In this document: piece after piece, positions 1-7,115 of the stretch
Numbering within the stretch: the stretch's first letter is position 1
Layout of the letters: every line of letters begins with the position of its first letter
NCBI GenBank assembly: GCA_049965615.1
Contig: JBMFWD010000009.1
Location: 18,213-82,212 of the forward strand
DNA: 64,000 bases
Source of the DNA: Acidobacterium sp049965615
Lineage (GTDB): Bacteria; Acidobacteriota; Terriglobia; Terriglobales; Acidobacteriaceae
Reading direction: 5' to 3'
Translations under genes and position numbers: made by a program
Notes under the pieces: generated by a model
What the model was told of the DNA's origin: nothing
What the model saw: only the letters and a program-made list of their open reading frames with translations
Database searches by the model: none

Positions 1-179
1 CGCAGGCGTTTTCGCACATTACGCTGCTGGTTTCAGCCCTGCATGTGGAGGGGGATGGTCTTTCCCGACATCGGCAGGGCTGGCACTCGAAGGAAGGCAA
101 GCTAACGATTCGCCAGCAGATTGCGCACCACAAGGCGCACAAGGCCGAGGAGAAGAAGATGCGGATGCAGCGGGGATGA
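1..179 (+). CDS. C-terminal fragment of an unidentified gene, cut by the window edge
   Basis: An open frame (first full codon at base 3) runs into the window and ends at TGA 177-179, giving the last 58 residues of a protein. The visible tail is basic and charged: after a hydrophobic ITLLVSALHV stretch come a WHSKEGKLTIRQQ segment and a Lys/Arg/His-rich end with HHKAHKAEEKK. Codon usage in this frame is GC-rich in the third position, like the neighbours. I do not recognise the family. It lies 115 bases upstream of the TauE/SafE gene and on the same strand, so a functional link is possible but unproven. Confidence 0.4.
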   Translation, partial: QAFSHITLLVSALHVEGDGLSRHRQGWHSKEGKLTIRQQIAHHKAHKAEEKKMRMQRG

Positions 180-231
180 CTGATGTCCCGGGAGCAGTGA
201 AGATATTGGCGCGGTGTTTCTTCCGCAATTC

Positions 232-270
232 AGCATAAATGCAAGTTTTTCGCAAACTTGCATTTATGCT
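232..270. promoter_or_regulatory. Perfect 17-bp inverted repeat upstream of the sulfite exporter gene
   Basis: AGCATAAATGCAAGTTT (232-248) is followed after a 5-base loop (TTCGC) by its exact reverse complement (254-270). The repeat is AT-richer than its surroundings and ends 24 bases before the ATG of the TauE/SafE gene. No T-run follows it, so a terminator for the upstream gene is less likely than an operator or a 5'-UTR hairpin. Which regulator binds, if any, cannot be told from the sequence. Confidence 0.6.
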
Positions 271-294
271 CCGGTCCACTTAAATCTTGAAGAG

Positions 295-1128
295 ATGAGC
301 ACGCTTGTATTTTCTGCCTGGCTTTTGCTGAGTTCACTCCTTGCGGGGTTCCTGGGAGCGCTGACGGGCCTTGGGGGCGGCGTGGTGATTGTTCCCGTGC
401 TCACGCTGCTATTCCACGTTGATATTCACTATGCGATTGGCGCCTCGCTTGTGTCGGTGATTGCGACTTCGTCGGGCGCGGCGGCTTCTTATGTGCGCGA
501 GGGGTTCTCGAGCGTGCGAATCGGCATGTTCCTGGAAGTTGCGACGACCCTCGGCGCGCTATTTGGGGCCTACTTGACGACGCGGGTATCCGCGCCGACG
601 ATTGGCGTAATTTTTGGGGTGGTGCTGTTGTATTCGGCCTGGGCGTCTTTTCGCACCAAGCATGACACACACACGGACAAGCCGGATGCGATGGCAATGC
701 GGTTGAAGCTGAAGGGGAGCTTTCCGACGCCAGCGGGCGAAGAAAGCTACGTGGCGCAGCGCGTGCCGGCGGGTTTTGGGCTGATGTACCTGGCGGGAAC
801 GCTCTCCGGTCTGCTGGGAATTGGGTCGGGAGCGGTGAAGGTGCTGGCGATGGATCAGGCGATGCGGCTTCCGTTCAAGGTATCGACTACGACCAGCAAT
901 TTTATGATTGGCGTTACGGCGGCGGCGAGCGCGGGAATTTATCTGAGTCGCGGTTACATAGCGCCGGATCTGGCGATGCCGGTGATGCTGGGCGTGCTGG
1001 CCGGATCGATGCTGGGCGCGAAGGTGCTGGTGAAGGCCAGGGTGCCAATGCTGCGAACGGTATTTGCGCTGGTGATTGTGGCGCTTGGATTTGAAATGAT
1101 CTACAACAGCCTGGCGGGGAAGCTATGA
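295..1128 (+). CDS. TauE/SafE-family sulfite/anion exporter
   Basis: 277-residue polytopic inner-membrane protein of the TauE/SafE family (formerly DUF81), whose members are thought to export sulfite, sulfoacetate or related anions. The N-terminal half carries the typical GFLGALTGLGGG motif just after the first helix, and the second half repeats it (LAGTLSGLLGIGSGA), as expected for the internal duplication of this family. The frame opens upstream at a GTG/ATG-like codon at 214, but the ATG at 295 follows AAGAG and starts directly with the first membrane segment, so I use it. Its stop overlaps the start of the DUF1634 gene (ATGA). It is convergent with siroheme synthase and sulfite reductase, which supports a sulfite substrate by context only. 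Confidence 0.85.
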   Translation: MSTLVFSAWLLLSSLLAGFLGALTGLGGGVVIVPVLTLLFHVDIHYAIGASLVSVIATSSGAAASYVREGFSSVRIGMFLEVATTLGALFGAYLTTRVSAPTIGVIFGVVLLYSAWASFRTKHDTHTDKPDAMAMRLKLKGSFPTPAGEESYVAQRVPAGFGLMYLAGTLSGLLGIGSGAVKVLAMDQAMRLPFKVSTTTSNFMIGVTAAASAGIYLSRGYIAPDLAMPVMLGVLAGSMLGAKVLVKARVPMLRTVFALVIVALGFEMIYNSLAGKL

Positions 1129-1499
1129 GAGCGTGGGATGACCAACGGATGGACGAGATCATCTCAAACATGCTGCGCGCTGGCGTGCTGACGGCGGCTG
1201 CGCTCGTTCTTCTGGGTGGGGTGATGTATTTGTTCCAGAATCCGGGCATGGTTCCGAGCTACCGGCACTTTCATGGCGAACCGATCAAGCTGCGCGACCC
1301 GGTACAGATTTTTCTGGGTGCGATTCATGGTCGCGCGGACGAGATCATTCAGCTGGGACTGCTGGTGCTGATCGTCACGCCGATCGCGCGGGTGTTTCTG
1401 TGCGTGGTGGGCTTCTTTACGCAGCGCGACCGGCTGTATGTGGCAGTCAGCGGGCTGGTGCTGGCTGTTCTGCTGTACAGTCTTGTGTTTGGCCATTGA
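1125..1499 (+). CDS. DUF1634 membrane protein, partner of the TauE/SafE exporter
   Basis: 124-residue protein with three predicted hydrophobic helices (roughly residues 13-33, 66-86 and 99-121). The middle contains the YRHFHGEP and LGAIHGRADEIIQLGLLVLI pattern that I associate with DUF1634. Members of this family are commonly encoded directly after TauE/SafE genes, and here the start overlaps the exporter stop by four bases (ATGA), implying translational coupling. A role as accessory subunit of the exporter is inferred. The last 53 bases overlap the 3' end of the convergent siroheme synthase gene. Confidence 0.8.
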   Translation: MRAWDDQRMDEIISNMLRAGVLTAAALVLLGGVMYLFQNPGMVPSYRHFHGEPIKLRDPVQIFLGAIHGRADEIIQLGLLVLIVTPIARVFLCVVGFFTQRDRLYVAVSGLVLAVLLYSLVFGH

Positions 1500-2115
1500 T
1501 GCCGTCGTAGGAACCGAGAGCGAGGCGGCGCGAGGGGCAGCTCTGCGAGCGGCAGACTTCACGCTGGGCGAGCGTGTGCAGCAACTGCTTGCGGTATTCG
1601 CCTTCGGGGTAAATTTGCAGCACTTCTCGACGGAGTTCGCCGAGATCCGCGAGCCAGGGGCCGAGATCTTCTGGCAGGGCGGCGTTGATTTCGCGGCGCA
1701 AGCGTTGCGCGAGGGCCGGGCTTTCGCCGTTGGTGGAGATGACTATCTGCAGGTCGCCGCGGCGGACGATGGAGCCGAAGTAGAAGTCGCAGTTGGGCGG
1801 ATCGTCTACTGCATTGCACAAAATGTTGCGCTCTTCTGCGTCATGGTAGACGGCTGCGTTCACGTCGCGATCGTCCGTGGCTGCGATGACGAGGAAATTT
1901 CCGAGGACATCTTCGGGGACGTAGGCGCGGAGTTCCAGGTGGATTTGTCCCTGGGCTGCGAGCTGATGGACTTCGTCGCGGGCTTCTGTTGCGATGACCC
2001 GGATATCGGCCTCGGCATCGAGCAGCGATGTGATCTTGGACCAGGCGATTTCGCCCGCGCCGACGACGAGGCAGGGCCGGTTGCGTAGTTTGAGGAAAGC
2101 GGGGAAGAGGCTCAT
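1447..2115 (-). CDS. Precorrin-2 dehydrogenase / sirohydrochlorin ferrochelatase (Met8/CysG N-terminal type)
   Basis: 222 residues. The N-terminus holds the NAD-binding motif VVGAGEIAWSKITSLL, followed by the family signature around FLVIAATDDRDVN and the NxVDDPPNCDFYFGS segment typical of Met8 and of the CysG N-terminal domain. It converts precorrin-2 to sirohydrochlorin and inserts iron to give siroheme, the cofactor of the reductase encoded just upstream. The ATG (2115-2113) overlaps the reductase stop (ATGA), so the two are one operon and probably translationally coupled. No uroporphyrinogen methyltransferase (CysG C-terminal) domain is present; that activity must be encoded elsewhere. The C-terminal tail of about 35 residues is poorly conserved-looking and is antisense to the end of the DUF1634 gene. 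Confidence 0.88.
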   Translation of the reverse strand: MSLFPAFLKLRNRPCLVVGAGEIAWSKITSLLDAEADIRVIATEARDEVHQLAAQGQIHLELRAYVPEDVLGNFLVIAATDDRDVNAAVYHDAEERNILCNAVDDPPNCDFYFGSIVRRGDLQIVISTNGESPALAQRLRREINAALPEDLGPWLADLGELRREVLQIYPEGEYRKQLLHTLAQREVCRSQSCPSRRLALGSYDGINGQTQDCTAEQPAPAR

Positions 2116-3809
2116 TCGGCGGCTCCGTGGGGGACGCGGCCGGTGGGCTTGTCGCGATCGACGGGGGCGACGGTTTCGCCTGCGAGGAGCGCGCGCAGTT
2201 GCGTTTCGTCGTGGCGGGCGAACCATGTGCGCAGGTTCTCCTGCTGGCTGCGCTGATTGATGTAGGAGCCGAGGAGGCGCTCCAGTGCGGCGGGCACTTC
2301 GGTGGCGGGTGCGCGATAGCCGACCGGGCGTGCGAAGCCTGCGTTTTTGCCGACTCCGCCTCCTACGCAGAAGTAGTAGGCGTCGACGAGCTGACCGTTG
2401 TGCTTGATTTTTTTGCCTTCGAGGCCGATGTCGGCGATCCAGTGCTGGCCGCAGCTGTTCGGGCATCCGGTGACGTGGAGCTTGAGTTCCTGATCGAAGG
2501 CGGGAAGGCGTTCTTCGAGCTCATCGACGAGCCAGCGGGTGAATCCCTTGGTCTCCGTGATGGCGAGTTTGCAGAACTCGGTGCCGGTGCAGGCGACGGC
2601 TCCGCGCCAGAAGTGGGAGCCTTCGACGCGAAGGCCGATGCGCTCGATTTCACGGGCCATTTCCGCGGCGCGGTGGCTGGGTATGTTGATGAAGATAAGG
2701 TTCTGCATGGTGGTGAGGCGGAGGTCGCCGGAGCCATATTTTTCGGCGAGTTCGGCGGCCTGCTGCAACTGGAGTCCGGTGAGGCGGCCACGCAGGACGG
2801 ATGCGCCGATGTAGGAGAGGCCGGGCTGCTTTTGCGGGTGGATGCCGACGTGATCGCGAAGGACATCGCTGGGGATGCGCTCTTCACCGGCGGGCGGCAG
2901 CGAGTAACCCAGGCGGCGATCGAGTTCCTGCAGGAAGGATTGCGGCGTCCATCCTTCTTTGAGGAAGAGGTACTTGATGCGGGCGCGGTCACGGCTTTCG
3001 CGCAGGCCCTGCTGGTCGCGGAAGATTTCAGTGATGGTTTTGGCGACTTCAAAGACCTGGCTTTCGAGCAGGAAAGCATCGAGCTTGACGGCGAGGTGGG
3101 GCTCGTTGGAGAGTCCGCCGCCGACACGGACGCTGAAGCCGGTTTGATCGCCGCGCTTTGCCGGGGTGAAGGCGATGTCGTTAATCTCAGGGTAGTTGCA
3201 CCATGACGCGCAGCCGGTGGCCGAGATTTTGAACTTGCGGGGCAGGTTGTAGAAGTCGGAATTGCCGATGAGGCCGTCGGCGAGCTCGATGGCGAGTGGC
3301 GATGCGTCGCAGATTTCATCGGCGGCAATGCCGGCGAGCGGGCAGCCAGTGACATTGCGGACGACGTCTCCGCAGGCTCCGCGGGGGGAGAGTCCGACTT
3401 TGTCGAGCGCATCGACGACTTCCGGGAGGGATTCGATGGTGAGCCAGTGGAGCTGTATATTCTGTCGAACGGTGATGTCAGCGGTGTCGCGGCCATAGCG
3501 CTGGGTGAGGCTGGCGATGACCTTGAGCTGGTCGGCGCGGAGGATGCCGTTGGGGATGCCGATTCGCATCATGAAGTAGGGCGTGACGGCGCCTTCTCCG
3601 CCCTTGCCTCCGGTGACGCCGACGCCGTCGCCCTGGGTGTAGATTCCCCACCACTTGAAGTACATGCCGGCCCACTCGGGCACGACGCTTTCACGGCCTT
3701 GCGCGGCGAAGCGGCGGACATCGTCAAAGAACTGCCATGGGTTCTTTTCCACTTTGAGGCGTTCGATTTTCTGTGTTTTGGTTTCTTTGACAACGGTAGC
3801 GTCAGCCAT
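2112..3809 (-). CDS. Siroheme/[4Fe-4S] sulfite or nitrite reductase (NirA/Sir family)
   Basis: 565 residues. Two ferredoxin-like half-domains alternate with two siroheme-binding halves. The four cluster/siroheme cysteines are visible as CTGTEFC (C407, C413) and GCPNSCG (C449, C453). The first half has the paired RNVTGCPLAG and ATGCASWCNYPE segments. This single-chain form takes electrons from ferredoxin. Nitrite and sulfite reductases of this type are hard to separate by motif; the adjacent siroheme synthase, sulfite exporter and cysteine-rich leader ORF favour sulfite. I start at the ATG at 3809, preceded by CAGGAG with good spacing; the frame stays open 16 codons further but without a ribosome site. 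Its mRNA leader carries a hairpin and a small Cys-rich ORF (see those entries). Confidence 0.9.
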   Translation of the reverse strand: MADATVVKETKTQKIERLKVEKNPWQFFDDVRRFAAQGRESVVPEWAGMYFKWWGIYTQGDGVGVTGGKGGEGAVTPYFMMRIGIPNGILRADQLKVIASLTQRYGRDTADITVRQNIQLHWLTIESLPEVVDALDKVGLSPRGACGDVVRNVTGCPLAGIAADEICDASPLAIELADGLIGNSDFYNLPRKFKISATGCASWCNYPEINDIAFTPAKRGDQTGFSVRVGGGLSNEPHLAVKLDAFLLESQVFEVAKTITEIFRDQQGLRESRDRARIKYLFLKEGWTPQSFLQELDRRLGYSLPPAGEERIPSDVLRDHVGIHPQKQPGLSYIGASVLRGRLTGLQLQQAAELAEKYGSGDLRLTTMQNLIFINIPSHRAAEMAREIERIGLRVEGSHFWRGAVACTGTEFCKLAITETKGFTRWLVDELEERLPAFDQELKLHVTGCPNSCGQHWIADIGLEGKKIKHNGQLVDAYYFCVGGGVGKNAGFARPVGYRAPATEVPAALERLLGSYINQRSQQENLRTWFARHDETQLRALLAGETVAPVDRDKPTGRVPHGAAE

Positions 3810-3848
3810 GTGGCTCCTGTGAGGTGTAGAGATGTGGGAGAAAGAGAA

Positions 3849-3879
3849 ATCCCGCATTAGCTGGTGGCTAGTGCGGGAT
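3849..3879 (-). terminator. Attenuator-like hairpin between the Cys-rich leader ORF and the sulfite reductase gene
   Basis: On the minus strand a 12-base stem (ATCCCGCACTAG with CTAATGCGGGAT, one A-C mismatch) encloses a 7-base loop and is followed by the pyrimidine-rich TTCTCTTTCTCCC. It lies 31 bases after the leader ORF stop and 39 bases before the reductase ATG. That is the position of a transcription attenuator, though the T-run is interrupted by C, so the terminator call is tentative. Confidence 0.5.
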
Positions 3880-3909
3880 CGTGAAGGGTTGAGCTGTGGT
3901 GTGGTGTAC

Positions 3910-3978
3910 CTACGCCATGGCCTTCGCGGTCCGCAGACAGCGACAGCACATACAGACCATGATGGTGGCGTAGCTCAT
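3910..3978 (-). CDS. Cysteine-rich 22-residue leader peptide (candidate attenuator uORF)
   Basis: ATG at 3978-3976, stop TAG at 3912-3910, 22 codons. The peptide has the core VCMCCRCLR: cysteines at residues 9, 11, 12 and 14, that is four Cys codons (TGT, TGC, TGT, TGT) within six. There is no Shine-Dalgarno; instead a TTGACG -35, a 17-base spacer and a TAATCT -10 place the predicted transcription start exactly on the A of ATG, so the ORF would be leaderless. It sits 100 bases upstream of the sulfite reductase start, in the same transcript. Cys-rich leaderless uORFs that sense cysteine supply are known in actinobacteria (mycobacteria); finding one before sulfur assimilation genes in an apparent acidobacterium suggests the same logic. 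That the peptide is translated is inference. Confidence 0.65.
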   Translation of the reverse strand: MSYATIMVCMCCRCLRTAKAMA

Positions 3979-3984
3979 AAAAAA

Positions 3985-4013
3985 AGATTAACTGCGATAC
4001 GGCCTTGCGTCAA
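3985..4013 (-). promoter_or_regulatory. Predicted promoter of the leader peptide-sulfite reductase operon
   Basis: Minus strand: -35 TTGACG (4013-4008), 17-base spacer, -10 TAATCT (3990-3985), then six T and the ATG of the leader ORF. The -35 matches consensus in five of six positions; the -10 is weak (three of six). The spacing is canonical. Confidence 0.5.
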
Positions 4014-4033
4014 TCAGGAATTATCGCTTGCGG

Positions 4034-4065
4034 GGCAAGTCTCCACTTAGAAGTTGAGACTTGCC
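4034..4065. other. 10-bp perfect hairpin spanning the receptor stop codon
   Basis: GGCAAGTCTC (4034-4043) pairs perfectly with GAGACTTGCC (4056-4065) around a 12-base loop containing the TAA of the Oar-like receptor gene. No T-run follows in the direction of that gene. It may end or stabilise the receptor mRNA and lies only about 20 bases upstream of the sulfur-operon -35 box. Confidence 0.4.
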
Positions 4066-7000
4066 TCAAAAAAGATGCTGCGGTTACCAGAGGTGTTCTG
4101 GCTGAAGAATCCTCCCGCAAGGCTCTGAGATTTCAGGAAGAAACGTCCTGCGCACTCGGCGGCTCCGGTGGTGCTGGTGGTGAGGTAATCACTGTTGTTG
4201 CATGCTGTGGAGTTGTTGCTGTTTACCGTGGTGAGTCCGATGGTGCCGTTCGGTGCGGCGAGGTTCTCATGGTTGAGAAGGTTGGTGCCAAAAGCCGCCA
4301 GCGTGAGAGTGTACTTGCGGGCAACGGAAGCATTGAACCTGCCGATGGGTCCGGAGTTGCCGCTAAGGCCTCGTCCTCCGAGTCCACCGCCGTGACCATG
4401 ACCATGGAAGCCTCCACCGCCGCCACCCTGGACCTTTGGACCGAAGCCGATGACTTTGCTGATGCGCATGTTGATTCCGTAATTCGAGGGACCGGTGCCC
4501 AGGTTGTAGGGAATGATGCGCTCATTGAGGCCGTTGGGACCAGCGCCACTGCCGACCGGGATTGCATCCAGACAGCCATAAGGCGTTTTCACTGTGTTTG
4601 GTTCAGAGCAGTTGGCGGCGTAGGTTGGGCGCGCGTTGAAGAAGTTGTTGCCGGTAAGGTCGTTGCCTGTGGTGATGTTAAAGGGGCTTCCCGAGGATGC
4701 ATAAACGATTGGCGCAAAGGTCAGATTCCAAGGAGCCTGAATGGTGGTGAGCAGCAGAAAGCGGTTATGCACGTCAAAGTTGGCGCGCCCATAATCGACG
4801 CCAAGATCGCTGGCGACCGTGGGGTGATAGCCGACGCCGCTGGTATCCGCCTTGGCGTTGCTGTAGCTGTAGTAGCTGAAGAGGGTTACGGCTTTGTAAT
4901 AAGCGTGAATCGACGTGATGATTTGATTTTCTTTGTAGATGCCGCCTGACTGGTATTGATAGATGTTTTGCGTCGGCGCACTGACAGTGCCGGTGTACAT
5001 CCTGGTGGCCGGATTGACGTTTATATTCGGTAATGCGCCGAGGTTGTTGGTGAGGTATTGATGCACGCCTTGGGTGTAGAGGTAAGTGACGTTGCCGGTG
5101 ATATTCTTGGCAATCTGGCGATCGATGCCGACAGCGCCTTCCATGTCATTCGCCACATGCAGGTTTGGATCGATGGTGTAATAGGTCGGCGCCGAGGCCG
5201 TAGCGTTCGACGATGTCGAGTCGATAGGAGTGGTTTGGTTGGGGTTATAAAATCCTGGGTTGCTGAGCGTGAACTGCTGCTCATTGGGAACACCCGCAGG
5301 GGTGTAATGGAATCGGACGGTGTTGAGGTACTCCGAGATATGGAAGGGAGTGTAGAACCAGCCATAACCGGCGCGAAGCACCGTCTTTGCCTTTTTCTTG
5401 GCGTTTCCGTCGAGAGCGTAGGCCAGTGAAATGCGAGGAGCCCAACTGTTGTGGTCGTTGATATCGTTTTGTGTTTCCCAGCGGACGCCGTAGCTGAACT
5501 CAAATCGACGATTCACGTTCCAGTCGTCCTGGTAATACAGAGCGGCATCTGCCAGGAAGGCGTTTGATGTCGGATTGTTGATTTTCGTGTAGGTGTACTG
5601 CTGAGGCGTGGGGTTGCCGGAGGAAGGTAAATACTGGGACTGCGAGGTAAAGAGATATGCTCCGTTGGAGCCTGCCGTGGAGTAGCTGGTGTCGTTGAAG
5701 GTACGGAGACGTCCACCAAAGCTGATGCTATGGGCGCCTGCACTGGCAGTGAAGTAATCGTGCAAGTCGACGTCATTCGAGGTGGAACGAGAGGTCTGCG
5801 AAGTGCTGCCGCCGGTCACGAAGCTGCTCGTCAAGGTTACGCTCGGCAAGGAACTGACGGCTGCGCTGCTGCTTTTGCTATGATGAATCTGAACGGCGAT
5901 GTCATCCACGAGATGGTTTCCCATCACGATACTATCGGCCACCTGCACAGTGCTGTCTGAAAAAGTGGAGTTGACACCCTGTGAAGGCAGTGACAGCCCA
6001 CCCACACCGCTGTTGGTGCTGTGTGCCCGGAAATAGGCATAACGGAGGGTGAATGTATTGTTTTTGCCGACCTGGAAGCTTGTTTGCGGCCCAATGAAGA
6101 AGCGAGTTGTGGGAGTAGGGTATGACTCACTGAGGGTGGGCAGGATGCCGGAGGAGTTGGCGACGGGATTGAGTGCATTGATGATGCTCTGGCTTGCATT
6201 ATGCCGGGTAAACACGTTCAGATTCATGTCCATTCCCTTGTGGATGGGACCACTGAGATTGCCGAACATCATGTAGGCGTAGTAGCTGGGCTCCTGAATG
6301 TTGGCCGTTTCACCGGGCAGAAGGTTTGCATTGAGGATAGGGTTTTGCGCGTTAAAGGCCGAGTAGTTGCCTATGGTGTGGTATGAGCCATGCCATTGGC
6401 CGGTGCCAGGCTTGGTGAAGATTTCAATGCGACCGTAGCCAAGGCGCGAATACTGCGCGGAGAAAGGGTTGGAGTTGATCTTGATTTCACGGATATCGGA
6501 TTTGGGAGGGAGTTGGCCTCCGGAGAATCCGTCGATGTAGATTTGTGCGCCGTTGGGACCGGCGGAGGGTCCGGCGAGGGCTTCGAGTTCGTTTTGGAGC
6601 TGGTCGGGATCGTCGGAGAGGGCGTTCAGGGCATCGCCTTTGAGGTCAATGGAGCTGACGTTGTCGGTTGGGCTGGTGCTGATCTGGTGCTCGTCTGCCT
6701 GGACGTGAACCTGCTGCTGCTGGACTGCGATAGCCAGCGTTGCGTCGACGCGGATGATGTGACCAGCGGTAACGTGGACAGCCTCTCCACGGAACGGCGC
6801 GAAGCCCTGCTCGGCGATGTTGACGTTGTAGATGCCGGGGTTGATTTTCGTGACGCGATAGGAGCCGTTCGACGAAGAGGTTGCGGTCGCGACGACCTTT
6901 CCGGTCGGAGTGGTTACGGTTACGGTTGCATTTGGAATTACGGCTCCCGTGGGGTCGGCAACTTTGCCGCGAATGCCTGTGGCAGCCGACTGCGCGAAGG

Positions 7001-7073
7001 CCGTGAGAGCTCCGGTTAGCAAGGTCAGAACGAAAAGTACGGAAAAAGAGCGAGAAATATTTCTGAGAATCAC
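4047..7073 (-). CDS. Oar-like TonB-dependent receptor with carboxypeptidase-regulatory domain
   Basis: 1008 residues. A signal peptide (about residues 1-27, ending AFAQ) is followed by a carboxypeptidase-regulatory-like beta-sandwich (GIRGKVADPTGAVIPNATVT, about 33-115), then a plug-like region (about 140-250) and a long beta-rich barrel ending in an aromatic C-terminal residue (FFEASLNF), as expected for an outer-membrane protein. This architecture is expanded in Acidobacteria. Near residues 875-905 there is an unusual Gly/His-rich insert (GGGGGGFHGHGHGGGLGGRG, from the stretch at about 4345-4435). It lies 42 bases after the DUF5666 gene on the same strand and is probably co-transcribed with it. 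Substrate unknown; no classical TonB box was identified. Confidence 0.8.
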   Translation of the reverse strand: MILRNISRSFSVLFVLTLLTGALTAFAQSAATGIRGKVADPTGAVIPNATVTVTTPTGKVVATATSSSNGSYRVTKINPGIYNVNIAEQGFAPFRGEAVHVTAGHIIRVDATLAIAVQQQQVHVQADEHQISTSPTDNVSSIDLKGDALNALSDDPDQLQNELEALAGPSAGPNGAQIYIDGFSGGQLPPKSDIREIKINSNPFSAQYSRLGYGRIEIFTKPGTGQWHGSYHTIGNYSAFNAQNPILNANLLPGETANIQEPSYYAYMMFGNLSGPIHKGMDMNLNVFTRHNASQSIINALNPVANSSGILPTLSESYPTPTTRFFIGPQTSFQVGKNNTFTLRYAYFRAHSTNSGVGGLSLPSQGVNSTFSDSTVQVADSIVMGNHLVDDIAVQIHHSKSSSAAVSSLPSVTLTSSFVTGGSTSQTSRSTSNDVDLHDYFTASAGAHSISFGGRLRTFNDTSYSTAGSNGAYLFTSQSQYLPSSGNPTPQQYTYTKINNPTSNAFLADAALYYQDDWNVNRRFEFSYGVRWETQNDINDHNSWAPRISLAYALDGNAKKKAKTVLRAGYGWFYTPFHISEYLNTVRFHYTPAGVPNEQQFTLSNPGFYNPNQTTPIDSTSSNATASAPTYYTIDPNLHVANDMEGAVGIDRQIAKNITGNVTYLYTQGVHQYLTNNLGALPNINVNPATRMYTGTVSAPTQNIYQYQSGGIYKENQIITSIHAYYKAVTLFSYYSYSNAKADTSGVGYHPTVASDLGVDYGRANFDVHNRFLLLTTIQAPWNLTFAPIVYASSGSPFNITTGNDLTGNNFFNARPTYAANCSEPNTVKTPYGCLDAIPVGSGAGPNGLNERIIPYNLGTGPSNYGINMRISKVIGFGPKVQGGGGGGFHGHGHGGGLGGRGLSGNSGPIGRFNASVARKYTLTLAAFGTNLLNHENLAAPNGTIGLTTVNSNNSTACNNSDYLTTSTTGAAECAGRFFLKSQSLAGGFFSQNTSGNRSIFFEASLNF

Positions 7074-7115
7074 AAGAATCCTGCTTTCAACGATCGTGTT
7101 GGAACGAGCCCGGGT

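Noticed and set aside
3810..3978. SAM or other known sulfur riboswitch before the sulfite reductase
   Set aside because: No multi-stem aptamer with the known conserved bases could be recognised; the leader is better explained by the Cys-rich ORF and single hairpin.
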